Shown: positions 1 through 9,143, numbered from the stretch's first letter. The stretch is 64,000 bases of DNA from Pseudomonadales bacterium (GCA_024234855.1 JACKNN010000001.1:868001-932000), one strand, 5' to 3'. Notes: generated from the sequence alone by a model not told the origin. A program made the numbers and translations.

Positions 1-2
1 GC

Positions 3-1040
3 AATATCAATTACACCAACATCTGCTATTTCAAGTGCCAGTTTTGCGCATTCTCGAAGGGCAAGCTCAGTGAAAATCTGCGCGGACGGCCCTACGACCT
101 CAGTGCCGAGGAGATCAGGCGGCGCACCGCCGAGGCCTGGCAGCGCGGTGCGACCGAAGTCTGCATGCAAGGCGGCATCAACCCGGACTATACCGGGCAG
201 ACCTATATCGACATCTGCCACCAGGTCAAGGCGGCGGTGGGGGATATCCACATACACGCGTTTTCGCCGCTGGAGATCTGGCAGGGAGCGCAAACCCTGG
301 GGCTCGGCGTGGAGACGTTCCTGGGCAAGCTGATCGCGGCGGGGCTGGGCTCCCTGCCGGGCACGGCCGCGGAGATTCTCGATGACGAGATCCGCGCCAT
401 TATCTGCCCCGATAAGATAACCACAGCGCAATGGTTCCAGGTGATGGAGGCCGCCCACTCGCTCGGCCTGAAATCCACCGCCACCATCATGTTCGGCCAC
501 GTCGAGGGCCTGCAGCACTGGGCCCGGCACCTGGTGCGCCTGCGGGAGTTGCAGCAGCGCAGCGGCGGATTCACGGAGTTTGTTCCACTGCCGTTTGTCG
601 CCAGTGAGGCACCGATCTACCTGCGGGGCAAATCCCGGCGGGGACCCACGTTCAGGGAATCGGTACTCATGCACGCTATCGCCAGGCTGGCGCTGCACCC
701 CTGGCTAGGCAATATCCAGGCGTCCTGGGTCAAGCTGGGCGAGGGCGGCGTGCGGGTCTGTATGAACGCCGGTGTGAATGACCTGGGCGGCACCCTGATG
801 AACGAGACTATAACCTGTTCGGCGGGCGCCACCCACGGCCAGGAGACGTCGCCGCAGCAGATGGAAAGTCGCATCAGGGACGCGGGGCGGCTACCCAGGC
901 AGCGGACAACCGGGTACGGCCCTGTTGCCCGGGAGAGGGCCCGGTGCGCCTTTGCCGCCGCCGAGCTGAGCCCCGCGGTAAACGACGCTCCGGTCAAACA
1001 GACGTTGCGGGAACGCAAACGGGTCGCGACCGCGCCGTAG
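3..1040 (+). CDS. cofH: FO synthase, CofH / FbiC C-terminal half (5' end outside window)
   Basis: The open frame runs in from the window edge. It encodes a radical-SAM protein of the CofH type, which joins a tyrosine-derived radical to 5-amino-6-ribitylamino-uracil to make FO, the deazaflavin chromophore of coenzyme F420. Visible are the CX3CX2C cluster motif (Cys codons at 24, 36 and 45), the following FSKGK, the CMQGGINP segment and the C-terminal GGTLMNE...GATHGQE and PRQRTT blocks usual for this family. Because the start is missing, it could be stand-alone CofH or the second half of a CofG-CofH (FbiC) fusion. The last 50 or so residues are low-complexity and Arg-rich. A luciferase-like oxidoreductase of a partly F420-using superfamily lies 10 kb downstream, giving a possible user of the cofactor. 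Confidence 0.88.
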   Translation, partial: NINYTNICYFKCQFCAFSKGKLSENLRGRPYDLSAEEIRRRTAEAWQRGATEVCMQGGINPDYTGQTYIDICHQVKAAVGDIHIHAFSPLEIWQGAQTLGLGVETFLGKLIAAGLGSLPGTAAEILDDEIRAIICPDKITTAQWFQVMEAAHSLGLKSTATIMFGHVEGLQHWARHLVRLRELQQRSGGFTEFVPLPFVASEAPIYLRGKSRRGPTFRESVLMHAIARLALHPWLGNIQASWVKLGEGGVRVCMNAGVNDLGGTLMNETITCSAGATHGQETSPQQMESRIRDAGRLPRQRTTGYGPVARERARCAFAAAELSPAVNDAPVKQTLRERKRVATAP

Positions 1041-1068
1041 CCGGCGTGATTGGTGATACGATATCGCC

Positions 1069-2319
1069 ATGAATGCTGAGCGCGGCACAGTGATTGCCGG
1101 CGGTGCGGATTCGCGCCGCGGCTGGTGGGTGGTGGCGGCCACCTTTGTGGGGCTCGCCCTGAGCTATGCGCCGTTTACCGTGTTTGTCTTCGGCACGCTG
1201 GTGCAGCCGCTGCAGGCCGAGTTCGGCTGGAGCCGGGCCGAGATGTCTTTCGCTCTGACGGTCACCAACCTGACCATCGTGTTTGGGTCGCCCGCGCTGG
1301 GATTGCTGGTAGACCGCTTCGGCCCGCGCAGGGTAGTACTGCCTTCGGTTTTCCTGATGGGACTCGCGCTGGTGGCCATGACCCGGATGTCCGCCAATAT
1401 CTGGTCACTCTACCTCGGTTTCTTCGCCATCACGGTTCTCGGCCTGGGGACACTGCCCCACAGTTATTCGCGCCTGCTGATCGGCTGGTTCGACCGTCGC
1501 CTGGGTCTCGCCCTGGGGATTGCGCTGGCGGGATTTGGTGTTGGCGCGGCGCTGGTGCCGCAGCTCGCCACCGGGATGACCACGGCATTCGGCTGGCGCA
1601 GCGCTTACCTGCTGTTCGCGGCGCTGGTCCTGGCGCTCTCCCTGCCCTTGGCGTATTGCCTGCTGAAAGAGCGCTCGAACGGCGAGGCCGACACGCCCTC
1701 CGGCCCGGGGCCGGGCTTGAGTGGCCGCGAGGCGGCGGGCACCTCTGATTACTGGCTGTTGCTGGTCTCGTTTTTCCTGGTGGGCATCGCGATCACCGCC
1801 ATACTGAGCCACCTGGTGCCGATGTTGATCGACCGCGGCATGGGCCAGACGGCGGCGGCCCGGTGCATGTCCGCGCTGGCGGTCGGCCTGATCTTCGGGC
1901 GCATGCTGGCGGGCTATCTGATGGATCACCTGTTCGCGCCCTTTGTGACCGCGGGTTTTATCACCGTGGGGCTGGCGGGCGGGATCTGCCTGCTGGCACT
2001 GGGGGCGGTCGGTACCTGGGCGTTTGTGGCCGCGGTGCTGGTGGGTCTGGCGACGGGCTCGGAGATCAGCGAGATCGCCTACATGGTCGGTCGCTATTTC
2101 GGCCAGCGCTCATTCGGCCTCATTTACGGCTTGATGTTCGGCGCGTTCCAGCTCGGTTCGTCCATCGCCGCCCCGATGATGGGCTATTACCACGACATCA
2201 ACGGCGATTACACCGGGGCGTTGTGGGCGCTGGCGGTGGTCGCGCTTGTGGGTGCGCTGCTGGTGATCCTGATGGCACCGTATCCGGGGATGCGCAACAG
2301 GAGTTCATCGGCGGCATAG
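1069..2319 (+). CDS. MFS transporter, monocarboxylate/oxalate-formate antiporter-like
   Basis: A 416-residue inner-membrane protein with about 12 hydrophobic segments and a polar central loop near residue 205. It opens with a WWVV first helix and has the MFS loop motif LVDRFGPRR between helices 2 and 3. The N-terminal half with FGWSRAEMSFA resembles the monocarboxylate/oxalate-formate antiporter branch of the major facilitator superfamily. It probably moves a small organic acid, but the substrate cannot be read from sequence. It starts 28 bp after the FO synthase gene on the same strand, so the two may be co-transcribed, and it converges on the M24 gene. No strong ribosome-binding site precedes the chosen ATG. 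Confidence 0.85.
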   Translation: MNAERGTVIAGGADSRRGWWVVAATFVGLALSYAPFTVFVFGTLVQPLQAEFGWSRAEMSFALTVTNLTIVFGSPALGLLVDRFGPRRVVLPSVFLMGLALVAMTRMSANIWSLYLGFFAITVLGLGTLPHSYSRLLIGWFDRRLGLALGIALAGFGVGAALVPQLATGMTTAFGWRSAYLLFAALVLALSLPLAYCLLKERSNGEADTPSGPGPGLSGREAAGTSDYWLLLVSFFLVGIAITAILSHLVPMLIDRGMGQTAAARCMSALAVGLIFGRMLAGYLMDHLFAPFVTAGFITVGLAGGICLLALGAVGTWAFVAAVLVGLATGSEISEIAYMVGRYFGQRSFGLIYGLMFGAFQLGSSIAAPMMGYYHDINGDYTGALWALAVVALVGALLVILMAPYPGMRNRSSSAA

Positions 2320-2358
2320 CGGCTGCCCGGTGCGTCGGGTAGAGGTTGAAAAATGCGC

Positions 2359-3546
2359 CTACAGCGGCTTGAGCTCAGTCTCACCGCCTTCGTAGACCTC
2401 GATCGCCGTTCCGGACAGCGGTTCGCCGCCGGTGGCGGTCACGCGGTAGGTTTCCTGGAAGTACAGCGAGTGGGTGCGCTCCTCGTTCATCACGTGCGGG
2501 TGCATGGAGCAGACCATGTTCTCGGGCAGCACGAAATCGAAGCCCTCGCCGATGCGCGGCATTTCGATCATGGTCATGCCGATGGAGTGGCCGCAGACAT
2601 GGCCCGAGCGGTAGCCGCGTTTGACGAAGGGTGTCATGCACAGCTTGTGCACTTCCTCGGCGGTGCGCCCGGCCTTCATGTTCTCCCGCACCAGCGCGTG
2701 AAATTCCTGCTGGGCGTCCATCATGTCGCGGGTGATCGCATCCATGCCGCCGGGCATCATGGGTCGGGAGTATTCAACCCAGTGGCCGCCTTCGCCCGAG
2801 ACCTCCAGCCCGTACATCATGCCGTCCGAATCCTGCAGCGGCCGCTGGTTGGGGAATACCATCTGCGGCAGCAGCGAACCGTTGGGTCCCATCTGCACCA
2901 TGTCCATGGTGTTGCGGGCGCAGCCCAGCCGGACGAAGGTATTTTCCGCCACCCCCATCAGTTCCGCCTCGGTTTTACCGGGCTTATAGGCGCTGATGAC
3001 ATCCAGCACCCCCTGTTTGTTGATGGCCATGGAGTGGCGCACGGAGATGAGTTCCTCTTCCGACTTCTGGGCGCGGGCGTAATCGAAGGGAATGTCGAAG
3101 TCGACCAGGTCAAAGCCGCCGGCGGCGAGCTTGCGGTAGTCGCGCACGTTCATGATGAATTCGAGGCCGTACACGCCGACTTTTTTCGCGCGCTTGCCCT
3201 TGAGGAATTCCGTTATCCACTCACCGCAGAATACGGGAAATTCGCGCTGGTCGATAAAGGTGGCGCTGTGGTCGCCCACCCAGGTGGCCTCCTTGGGAAA
3301 TACCGCCACCGGATCGCCGTCGGCCGGAATGACGACGTAGGCGTAGCGGTGCAGAATGTGGAAGCCGCACAGGTAACGGATCGCGCCCTCGAAGCCGCTG
3401 TACTCGTTGCCGCTGACCACCAGCGCGTCCAGGCCGTGCTCCGCCATGGCCTTGCGCACATTGCTGTAGCGCCTGTCGACTTCCGTCTGGGAGGGGCGGA
3501 ATCGGTTTACGTAGTCGACCTTACCGGCCTTGGCTGCAGTGTTCAT
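2359..3546 (-). CDS. M24 (pita-bread fold) metallopeptidase-family protein with altered metal site
   Basis: A 395-residue protein with the two-domain creatinase/aminopeptidase P layout: an N-terminal creatinase-N-like domain (about 25-155) and a C-terminal pita-bread domain (about 160-380). The family metal set is Asp, Asp, His, Glu, Glu. By alignment of motifs the two Asp positions are Glu here (LEVS and WVEYSR), His is kept in GHSIGM, the first Glu position is His (MHPHV) and the final Glu is kept (FQETYRV). It may therefore act on something other than X-Pro peptides, as creatinase and DMSP lyase DddP do in this fold. It leads into the region by convergence with the MFS gene, and its start lies 3 bp downstream of the ketopantoate-reductase-like gene on the same strand, so they form one transcription unit. 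Confidence 0.82.
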   Translation of the reverse strand: MNTAAKAGKVDYVNRFRPSQTEVDRRYSNVRKAMAEHGLDALVVSGNEYSGFEGAIRYLCGFHILHRYAYVVIPADGDPVAVFPKEATWVGDHSATFIDQREFPVFCGEWITEFLKGKRAKKVGVYGLEFIMNVRDYRKLAAGGFDLVDFDIPFDYARAQKSEEELISVRHSMAINKQGVLDVISAYKPGKTEAELMGVAENTFVRLGCARNTMDMVQMGPNGSLLPQMVFPNQRPLQDSDGMMYGLEVSGEGGHWVEYSRPMMPGGMDAITRDMMDAQQEFHALVRENMKAGRTAEEVHKLCMTPFVKRGYRSGHVCGHSIGMTMIEMPRIGEGFDFVLPENMVCSMHPHVMNEERTHSLYFQETYRVTATGGEPLSGTAIEVYEGGETELKPL

Positions 3547-3549
3547 TCG

Positions 3550-4464
3550 TTATTTCTCCAGTGTCCAACTAAATTCAAGACCTTTCACCATATCGGCAAT
3601 AGCGCGGTTGATGGGGCAGGGTACGCCGATTTTCTCACCCATGGCGGCCACGCCGCCATTGATGGAGTCGATCTCGGTGACGCGCCGCGCCTCCACATCC
3701 TGCAACATGCTCGGCTTGTGGTGATAGGCGACGGGGATGCTGTCGTCGATCATGTCCTCGGGGTTTTTCTCCAGTTTAACGCCCAGCGCGGTGGCCACCG
3801 CAATACCCTCCTGGGCAATCGTGCTGAACAGCGGGCGCAGCCGCTCCGCGGCGATGCCGTGGGGCAGCCGGGTAAGCGCTGCGACGCCATTCGATGCACA
3901 GTTGAAAATGACCTTGGTCCACATGGGGCCGCGCGGGTCCGCCACGGATTTCGTCTCCATTCCGGCGCGGGTGAGTGCCGCCGCCAGCGCGTCCGACTCC
4001 TCCTGGCTGGCGGGTTTGTCGCTGAACGGCCCGATCTGGGTCAGCCCCCTGGTGTCGTGGTTGCACACGCCGGGCGCGGTGATATGCCCGGCCGGGAACG
4101 TGGTGCCCATGATGACTCGCGGCACGTACTCGGCGATGATTTCCTCACTGCCCACGCCGTTTTGCACCGAGCACACAGCGCCATCGGCAAACACGTGGGC
4201 GACCGCGGCCATGGCGGCCCGGGTGTACAGGGTTTTCACCGCGATGATGCCGAAGTCGCAGGGGGGAATTTCGCTGGCGTCGCTGCGCGCCTGGATGTGA
4301 GCGACAATTTCGCTCTGGCCGGTCAGGCGCAGGCCGTTGCGGTTGATGGCCTCGACATGGGCCCGATCGGGATCATAGGCCCAGACCTCGACCTCCTCCA
4401 GCTTGCCGAGATGGGCGCCGAACAGGCTGCCGATGGCGCCGCAACCGATGATACACACTTTCAT
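3550..4464 (-). CDS. Ketopantoate reductase family protein (PanE/ApbA-like) 1
   Basis: A 304-residue NAD(P)H-dependent 2-oxoacid reductase of the PanE/ApbA family. The N-terminal Rossmann motif GCGAIGSLFGAHL starts at residue 7. The C-terminal helical domain contains the WTKVIFNCASN segment with the catalytic Lys, and VTEIDSINGG with the conserved Glu. A purine-rich site sits upstream of the ATG. Family members reduce ketopantoate or related branched 2-oxo acids. Two paralogues side by side in a catabolic setting, with no other pantothenate genes, argue for a degradative role on a 2-oxo or beta-keto acid rather than vitamin synthesis. It lies in a leftward operon between its paralogue and the M24 gene. 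Confidence 0.85.
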   Translation of the reverse strand: MKVCIIGCGAIGSLFGAHLGKLEEVEVWAYDPDRAHVEAINRNGLRLTGQSEIVAHIQARSDASEIPPCDFGIIAVKTLYTRAAMAAVAHVFADGAVCSVQNGVGSEEIIAEYVPRVIMGTTFPAGHITAPGVCNHDTRGLTQIGPFSDKPASQEESDALAAALTRAGMETKSVADPRGPMWTKVIFNCASNGVAALTRLPHGIAAERLRPLFSTIAQEGIAVATALGVKLEKNPEDMIDDSIPVAYHHKPSMLQDVEARRVTEIDSINGGVAAMGEKIGVPCPINRAIADMVKGLEFSWTLEK

Positions 4465-4493
4465 TCGTTGTTCTCCCTGGATTGCCCGCAGCC

Positions 4494-5474
4494 TCAGTGG
4501 TCCGCCGGCTGTTGTGACCAGCCCAGCTCGATGGCCTTGACCAGCCGATAAAGCGTTTCATGGTAGGGCGCCGCCACGCCCACTTCGCGCGCCGCTCGCA
4601 CCAGCGAGCCGGTAATCCAGTCGACCTCGGTGGGCCGCCGGTTGCGTACATCGTCCAGCATCGAGGTGACATGGGCGTACGCCGCGCTGCCCTCATCGCT
4701 GCCGCCCTGTTTCACCGCCCGGCAGTTCATTTCCCAGGGGTCGCCGGACAGTTCGATGCCCTTTGCCCGGGCAATCGCCACGCCTTCTGCCATCATGTTC
4801 TGGACCAGGTTGCCGAGGTCGGCCAGTTGTTCCGTATTCGCATAGTAGGGCGCGTGCGGCGTATCGGTGACGGCGCCGATGGCATTGACCGCGGAGTTGA
4901 AGATCAGCTTGCACCACTGCACCGGCCGCAGGTCGCGGTAGCCCTCACAGAGCAGGCCGGCACTGCGAATGAGTTGTTCCACCTGCTGGATCACCTCGAA
5001 ACCCGGGCGGTCCGGTTCCAGATCCCAGGGGCCGATCCAGGTGGGCGTGTCCAGTTCGTAATCCACGTGGCTATCGGATTGCTTAACGCCGGACATAAAG
5101 GTCAGCCCGGAAATAATGGGCCAGTCGCCGCGGGCGCGAACCAGCTGCTCACAGCCCAGCCCGTTCTGGATCATCATGAAGATCGCGTTGGGAAAATGTC
5201 CCTGCAGGGTGGCCATGCTGGCCTCGATCGCGGTGGTCTTGGTGGCGAGTACCACCAGGTCGACATCGCCCAGTTCGGCCGGGTCCGTGGACGCCAGTAC
5301 CCTGGCCTGGAGCGTGGACTTGCCAGTGACCTTGAGTCCCTGCTCATTCAGTGTTTGGGCGTGCTGCGGCCGGCGCACCAGCACGCTGGTCTCGACGACG
5401 GCGCCCAGGTGGCCCGCGAACAGGCTACCGATGGCGCCCGCGCCGACCACGCAGACTCGTTGCATATCCCTCAT
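4494..5474 (-). CDS. Ketopantoate reductase family protein (PanE/ApbA-like) 2
   Basis: About 326 residues with the Rossmann motif GAGAIGSLFAGHL close to the N-terminus, the catalytic-Lys segment QWCKLIFNSAVNA and the RPTEVDWITG segment with the family Glu. It is clearly homologous to the next gene but diverged, so this is not a recent duplication. The start is uncertain: a TTG at 5495 opens the frame, and ATGs lie at 5474 and 5465. I chose 5474 because it places the dinucleotide-binding strand at the usual distance. It is first in the leftward set of PanE-like 2, PanE-like 1 and M24, 120 bp downstream of the AraC gene. The function is probably reduction of a catabolic 2-oxo acid (inference). 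Confidence 0.82.
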   Translation of the reverse strand: MRDMQRVCVVGAGAIGSLFAGHLGAVVETSVLVRRPQHAQTLNEQGLKVTGKSTLQARVLASTDPAELGDVDLVVLATKTTAIEASMATLQGHFPNAIFMMIQNGLGCEQLVRARGDWPIISGLTFMSGVKQSDSHVDYELDTPTWIGPWDLEPDRPGFEVIQQVEQLIRSAGLLCEGYRDLRPVQWCKLIFNSAVNAIGAVTDTPHAPYYANTEQLADLGNLVQNMMAEGVAIARAKGIELSGDPWEMNCRAVKQGGSDEGSAAYAHVTSMLDDVRNRRPTEVDWITGSLVRAAREVGVAAPYHETLYRLVKAIELGWSQQPADH

Positions 5475-5615
5475 TATCCTGGCGTTCTCCGGCAAGGCTC
5501 CCGGGAATTGCCGAGACCCGACGTGTGTCTACTTTAACGGTCGATAGTAGTGGCGGGGAGGGCGGCTGTCTTGCTTGTTAGAGCACCAAGCATTGACTGC
5601 CTGTGCTGGCCCGGA

Positions 5616-6575
5616 TCAGGGTTGTTGCTGCTGCTTCTGGGCGAGCTGGCGCAACTGGCTGGGGGAGATGTCGAAGCGCTTTTTGAACGCGCGGCTGAAG
5701 TGGGCCGTATCGTTGAAGCCGCGCTGGAATGCGATTTCACTGATGCGCTTGTTGTGCATGCCCGGGTCCAGCAGATCTTCCCGGGTGGCTTTCAGGCGCC
5801 GCTCCCACATCCATTTCGACACCGTCATGCCGGCGTGCTGGAACAGGCTGTGCAAATAGCGCATCGATATGCAATTGGCGTTGGCGATTTTCTGCGGCGT
5901 CAATTCGCAGTCGGTGTAATTGGCCTCGATGAACTCCAGGATGCGCCGGAATAGCGCCGACTGCTTGACATGTTCCTGCTCGTATTCCTGGTTGGCCCCT
6001 GAGCGCAGCACGGTGGAAGTGAGTTCGAGCAGGCATTCGGCCAGTGTGTACTGCTCGGTGACCTGCAGCTTGTCCGCCTCGAAGCCCAGCGCCTTGAGCA
6101 TTTCGTGGACGATACTGGCAAGACCACCCGCGGCGACCAGCTGCGGCTTGAAAGTGCGGCCGACCTGGTGGGAGAGGATGCGCTCCAGGAACAGGGTCTT
6201 GGGAATGTGCAGTATCAGGCGATGGCTGCGCTGGGTGTGAATAATACTGTAGGGCTCCCCGGCCGACATGATGGCCAGGTCGCCGGGGCGCTGGATGAAC
6301 TCGGTATCGGCCACCTTGACGATGACGGTGCCCTCGACCTGGGTCGATAACAGGAAATCGTCGTTGTCATCGCGATAGATATTCTCAATGCTGCGGTGAA
6401 TGGCGACGGGGTCGATGGTGATGTCGAACAGTTCCAGCTTGCCCAGTGGCAGCTCCCGGCAGCTGAATTGCCTGAGGTGTTCCCCGCGCTCCTCGACATC
6501 GACGGCCACATGGGCGGTGGCGACAGTGTCCATGAGGTCTGTGTCCAGCTCGTCTGTTTGATCGTCCGCCTGCAT
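5616..6575 (-). CDS. AraC-family transcriptional regulator
   Basis: A 319-residue regulator. The N-terminal half (about 30-200) resembles the AraC-binding-like domain that senses aromatic or short-chain ligands. The C-terminal 100 residues are the paired helix-turn-helix domain, with the signature RISEIAFQRGFNDTAHFSRA followed by FKKRFDISPSQLR. The protein ends in a run of glutamines. It is divergent from the FAH-hydrolase operon across a 319-bp gap and sits at the head of the leftward PanE-like/M24 genes. It most likely controls one or both arms of this catabolic cluster. The inducer is not predictable from sequence. Confidence 0.9.
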   Translation of the reverse strand: MQADDQTDELDTDLMDTVATAHVAVDVEERGEHLRQFSCRELPLGKLELFDITIDPVAIHRSIENIYRDDNDDFLLSTQVEGTVIVKVADTEFIQRPGDLAIMSAGEPYSIIHTQRSHRLILHIPKTLFLERILSHQVGRTFKPQLVAAGGLASIVHEMLKALGFEADKLQVTEQYTLAECLLELTSTVLRSGANQEYEQEHVKQSALFRRILEFIEANYTDCELTPQKIANANCISMRYLHSLFQHAGMTVSKWMWERRLKATREDLLDPGMHNKRISEIAFQRGFNDTAHFSRAFKKRFDISPSQLRQLAQKQQQQP

Positions 6576-6894
6576 CAGTGAGTCCCTGCCACGTCGGTGC
6601 GCCGGCCCTGTTCTTATCTATCGCCTTGATTTACCGCTATATTCTCAGGCAGTTTGTCGGGTGCGCAGTCGCGCTGACATTAGCACAGGGCAACCTGATT
6701 TGAAATCATGCCGGTATCGTGGCCAGAGGTTGCCGTCTGGACGGCCGTCGGGGGCCCGCGGCGCGACGAAGTGGTCGCGTGCGTATCTGGCGCGGGGATT
6801 TGCATCCATAGTCAACCAAAAGGACGTTACCGGGCAAGCAGTCGAGCCCGTCCAAACCTATTATTGACGCTGTATTTGGCAGGGAATGAATGGC
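6576..6894. promoter_or_regulatory. Divergent control region between araC-type gene and FAH operon
   Basis: A 319-bp gap without a credible gene between divergent transcription units. It contains a perfect 13-bp palindrome at 6696-6708 (TGATTT G AAATCA), and the same TGATTT half-site recurs at 6627-6632. These are candidate regulator sites, although AraC proteins more often bind direct repeats. The ribosome-binding site AGGGA at 6881-6885 sits 9 bp before the ATG at 6895 and decides the start of the downstream gene over the ATG at 6886. No confident -35/-10 pair was assigned. Confidence 0.4.
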
Positions 6895-7803
6895 ATGAAA
6901 CTTTCCACGTTTACAATCAAGGCCACCGGCAAGCAAACCATCGGCGTCTACCAGAATGAAAAGTATCTGGATATTGTCAGCCTCAGCGGTGGCAAGGTGA
7001 GCAATTCCATGCAGGCGGTGCTGGCGGCGGGTGAGCCTGCCCTGGCGCAGATCAGGACGGTAGCCGCGGCGGCGGATGGCAAGGCCCACAGCTACGGCCC
7101 GGATGAGGTCACGCTGGCGGTACCGGTGCGCCCCGGCAAGATTATCCATACCTCCTGCAATTTCGACGCCCACCTGGACGAACTCACTACCTGGGAAGCG
7201 CCGGAGTGGAAAGATCACGGCTGGAGCGACTTCCACTTCGAACACCCCACTGGATTCCTCGAGGCGCCCTCCTGCGGCGTGGGCTCCGGCGCAACCATCG
7301 AGATACCCCGGTTCACCAGGCAGCTGGATTATGAAATAGAGGTCGCCATCGTTATCGGCAAGACCGCCAAGTGCGTCACGGTGGACGAGGCGATGGATTA
7401 CGTGGCGGGGTTGATGATTTTCAATGACGTGTCGGCGCGGGATATCCAGGCCCGTGAGCACGCCAACAACGTGATCCTTATGGGCAAGAGCTTTGACGGC
7501 TCCTGCCCGCTGGGCCCCTGGCTGGTGACCCTCGATGAGCTGGACAACCCCAATGACCTGGCGATGACCCTCTACCTCAACGGCGAGGTGCGCCAGCAAT
7601 CCAGTACCGCGAAAACCCATTACAAGATGGCCGAACTGGTGTCCTGGTGGTCGGAAATGACCCTGGAGCCGGGCGACGTGATCACCACCGGCAGCCCTCC
7701 GGGCGTTATCTCCGGCATGAAAAACCCCCAGTGGCTGAAATCCGGTGACCTGATAGAAGCGCACGTCGAGGGACTGGGCTGCCTGGTTACCCACATCGCC
7801 TGA
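6895..7803 (+). CDS. Fumarylacetoacetate hydrolase (FAH) family protein
   Basis: 302 residues. The C-terminal two thirds is the FAH fold, seen in the metal-binding LDYEIEVAIVIGK segment and the FNDVSARDIQARE block, followed by GSPPGV in the substrate loop. FAH-family enzymes hydrolyse or decarboxylate 2,4-dioxo or 2-hydroxy-6-oxo acids at the end of ring-cleavage pathways. It is the first gene of a rightward run reaching glutaryl-CoA dehydrogenase. The start at 6895 is preferred over 6886 because of the spacing from AGGGA. The specific substrate is unknown; acylpyruvase or ureidoglycolate-lyase-like activity is also possible within this fold. Confidence 0.87.
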   Translation: MKLSTFTIKATGKQTIGVYQNEKYLDIVSLSGGKVSNSMQAVLAAGEPALAQIRTVAAAADGKAHSYGPDEVTLAVPVRPGKIIHTSCNFDAHLDELTTWEAPEWKDHGWSDFHFEHPTGFLEAPSCGVGSGATIEIPRFTRQLDYEIEVAIVIGKTAKCVTVDEAMDYVAGLMIFNDVSARDIQAREHANNVILMGKSFDGSCPLGPWLVTLDELDNPNDLAMTLYLNGEVRQQSSTAKTHYKMAELVSWWSEMTLEPGDVITTGSPPGVISGMKNPQWLKSGDLIEAHVEGLGCLVTHIA

Positions 7804-7828
7804 TAGGCCATAGCACAAGGAATTGACC

Positions 7829-9115
7829 ATGAGTACCGCAATCGTCCCGACCGTGGATTCCCAGCTCCTGCAGCGGGCCATCGACCAAATCGACCGGGAT
7901 CGCCTGGTCAAGCTGGTAATGGACCTGGTGGATATTCCCAGCCCCACCGGCTTCGAGGGCGATGTCGCCCGCGCCCTGCACGGCGTGTTCGAGGCCTCCG
8001 GCTTCGATTCGGTGCTGCAGCCCATAGGTGATAATCGCTATAACGCGGTGGCGCGCCTGCAGGGACAGGGCGGCGGCAAGTCGCTGATGTTCAACGGCCA
8101 CCTCGATACCTCCTTCGGCCCGGAGCAGGCGCACCGCGGCCTGGGCTACCAGTGCAAGGCCACCCTGGTGGATGACGAGTGGATCTTCGGCATGGGCTCC
8201 TTCAACATGAAGAGTGCCATGGGCACCTATATTTGCGCGGTTGAAGCCATCCGCAAGGCGGGCATCAGGCTCAAGGGTGATGTGGTTATCGCCGGGGTCG
8301 CCGGCGAGATCGAGAAGGCCCCGGTCAACGACCACGAGGGGCCGCAATACCAGGGTTACGGCGTGGGCACCAAGTTCGCCATTACCCACGGCGCCATCGC
8401 CGATTACTGCATCCTGGGCGAGCCCACCAACATGATGCTGATCCCGCGCCACTGCGGCAGTTGCTGGGTGAAGATCACCGTGCCGGGACACCTTATTCAC
8501 ACCGCCTGGTCAGAAGTGGAAAAAAATGCCATCAACAAATCCCGGGTGGTACTGGACGCCATCCACGAGTGGATTCCCGACTACTGCGCCCGCAACAGCC
8601 TCGGCGATTTCCAGCCGCGGGTGAACGTGTCCGCGGTGGAGGCGGGCTGGAGCTGGCGCGGCGCGCGCACGCCCGACAATTGCGTGATCTACATGGACGT
8701 ACGCACCCTGCCGGAGGATCTGCCGCTGAAGGCCTATAACGACGTGCGCGCCATGATCGCCCGCGTGGTGGATGACAATCCACAGCTGGCGGGCACCAAG
8801 GTGGAAACCTTTATGAGCGTGCCGGGCACCTCGATTCCCGACGACCACGCGCTGGTACAGCACGTCATCAAGGCGCACTCGGACCAGTTGGGCAAAGCGC
8901 CCGAAATGGGTATCGAGACCTGGATGAGCGATGCGGCGCATATGAACCGCTACGGCATTCCCACTGTCAACTACGGTTCCGCCGGGCGCATTCGCTCCGG
9001 TGGCGGCGGCTTCTCCACCCACCAGGGGGAGGCGGCGCACATCGGCGATATGATCGACATCATCAGGGTCTATATCCAGCTGATCCTGCAGATCTGCGAG
9101 GTCGCCGAGCAGTAG
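7829..9115 (+). CDS. M20-family amidohydrolase/peptidase (ArgE/DapE-like) with altered metal site
   Basis: 428 residues in the ArgE/DapE/M20 layout: a catalytic domain interrupted by a dimerisation domain at about 210-330. The first metal His is in GHLDT and an acidic residue is kept in LGEPT. Two positions depart from the norm. The bridging Asp of the usual DMK motif is Asn (GSFNMK), and the usual Glu-Glu pair reads Gly-Glu-Ile-Glu (VAGEIEK), keeping the general base but not the adjacent ligand. C-terminal His residues (THQGEAAH) remain. The start at 7829 is set by AAGG at 7817-7820; an in-frame TTG at 7823 is weaker. It probably acts on an N-acyl or N-carbamoyl substrate in the same pathway as its neighbours. 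Confidence 0.82.
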   Translation: MSTAIVPTVDSQLLQRAIDQIDRDRLVKLVMDLVDIPSPTGFEGDVARALHGVFEASGFDSVLQPIGDNRYNAVARLQGQGGGKSLMFNGHLDTSFGPEQAHRGLGYQCKATLVDDEWIFGMGSFNMKSAMGTYICAVEAIRKAGIRLKGDVVIAGVAGEIEKAPVNDHEGPQYQGYGVGTKFAITHGAIADYCILGEPTNMMLIPRHCGSCWVKITVPGHLIHTAWSEVEKNAINKSRVVLDAIHEWIPDYCARNSLGDFQPRVNVSAVEAGWSWRGARTPDNCVIYMDVRTLPEDLPLKAYNDVRAMIARVVDDNPQLAGTKVETFMSVPGTSIPDDHALVQHVIKAHSDQLGKAPEMGIETWMSDAAHMNRYGIPTVNYGSAGRIRSGGGGFSTHQGEAAHIGDMIDIIRVYIQLILQICEVAEQ

Positions 9116-9143
9116 GCAGTGTAGTCAGCCAGGGGGACGCGGA

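Noticed and set aside
2353..4551. A 732-codon rightward open frame
   Set aside because: It is antisense to the M24 and PanE-like genes, whose proteins show clear family motifs. The antisense product is His/Val/Gly-rich with no domain, as expected for the complementary frame of GC-rich coding DNA.
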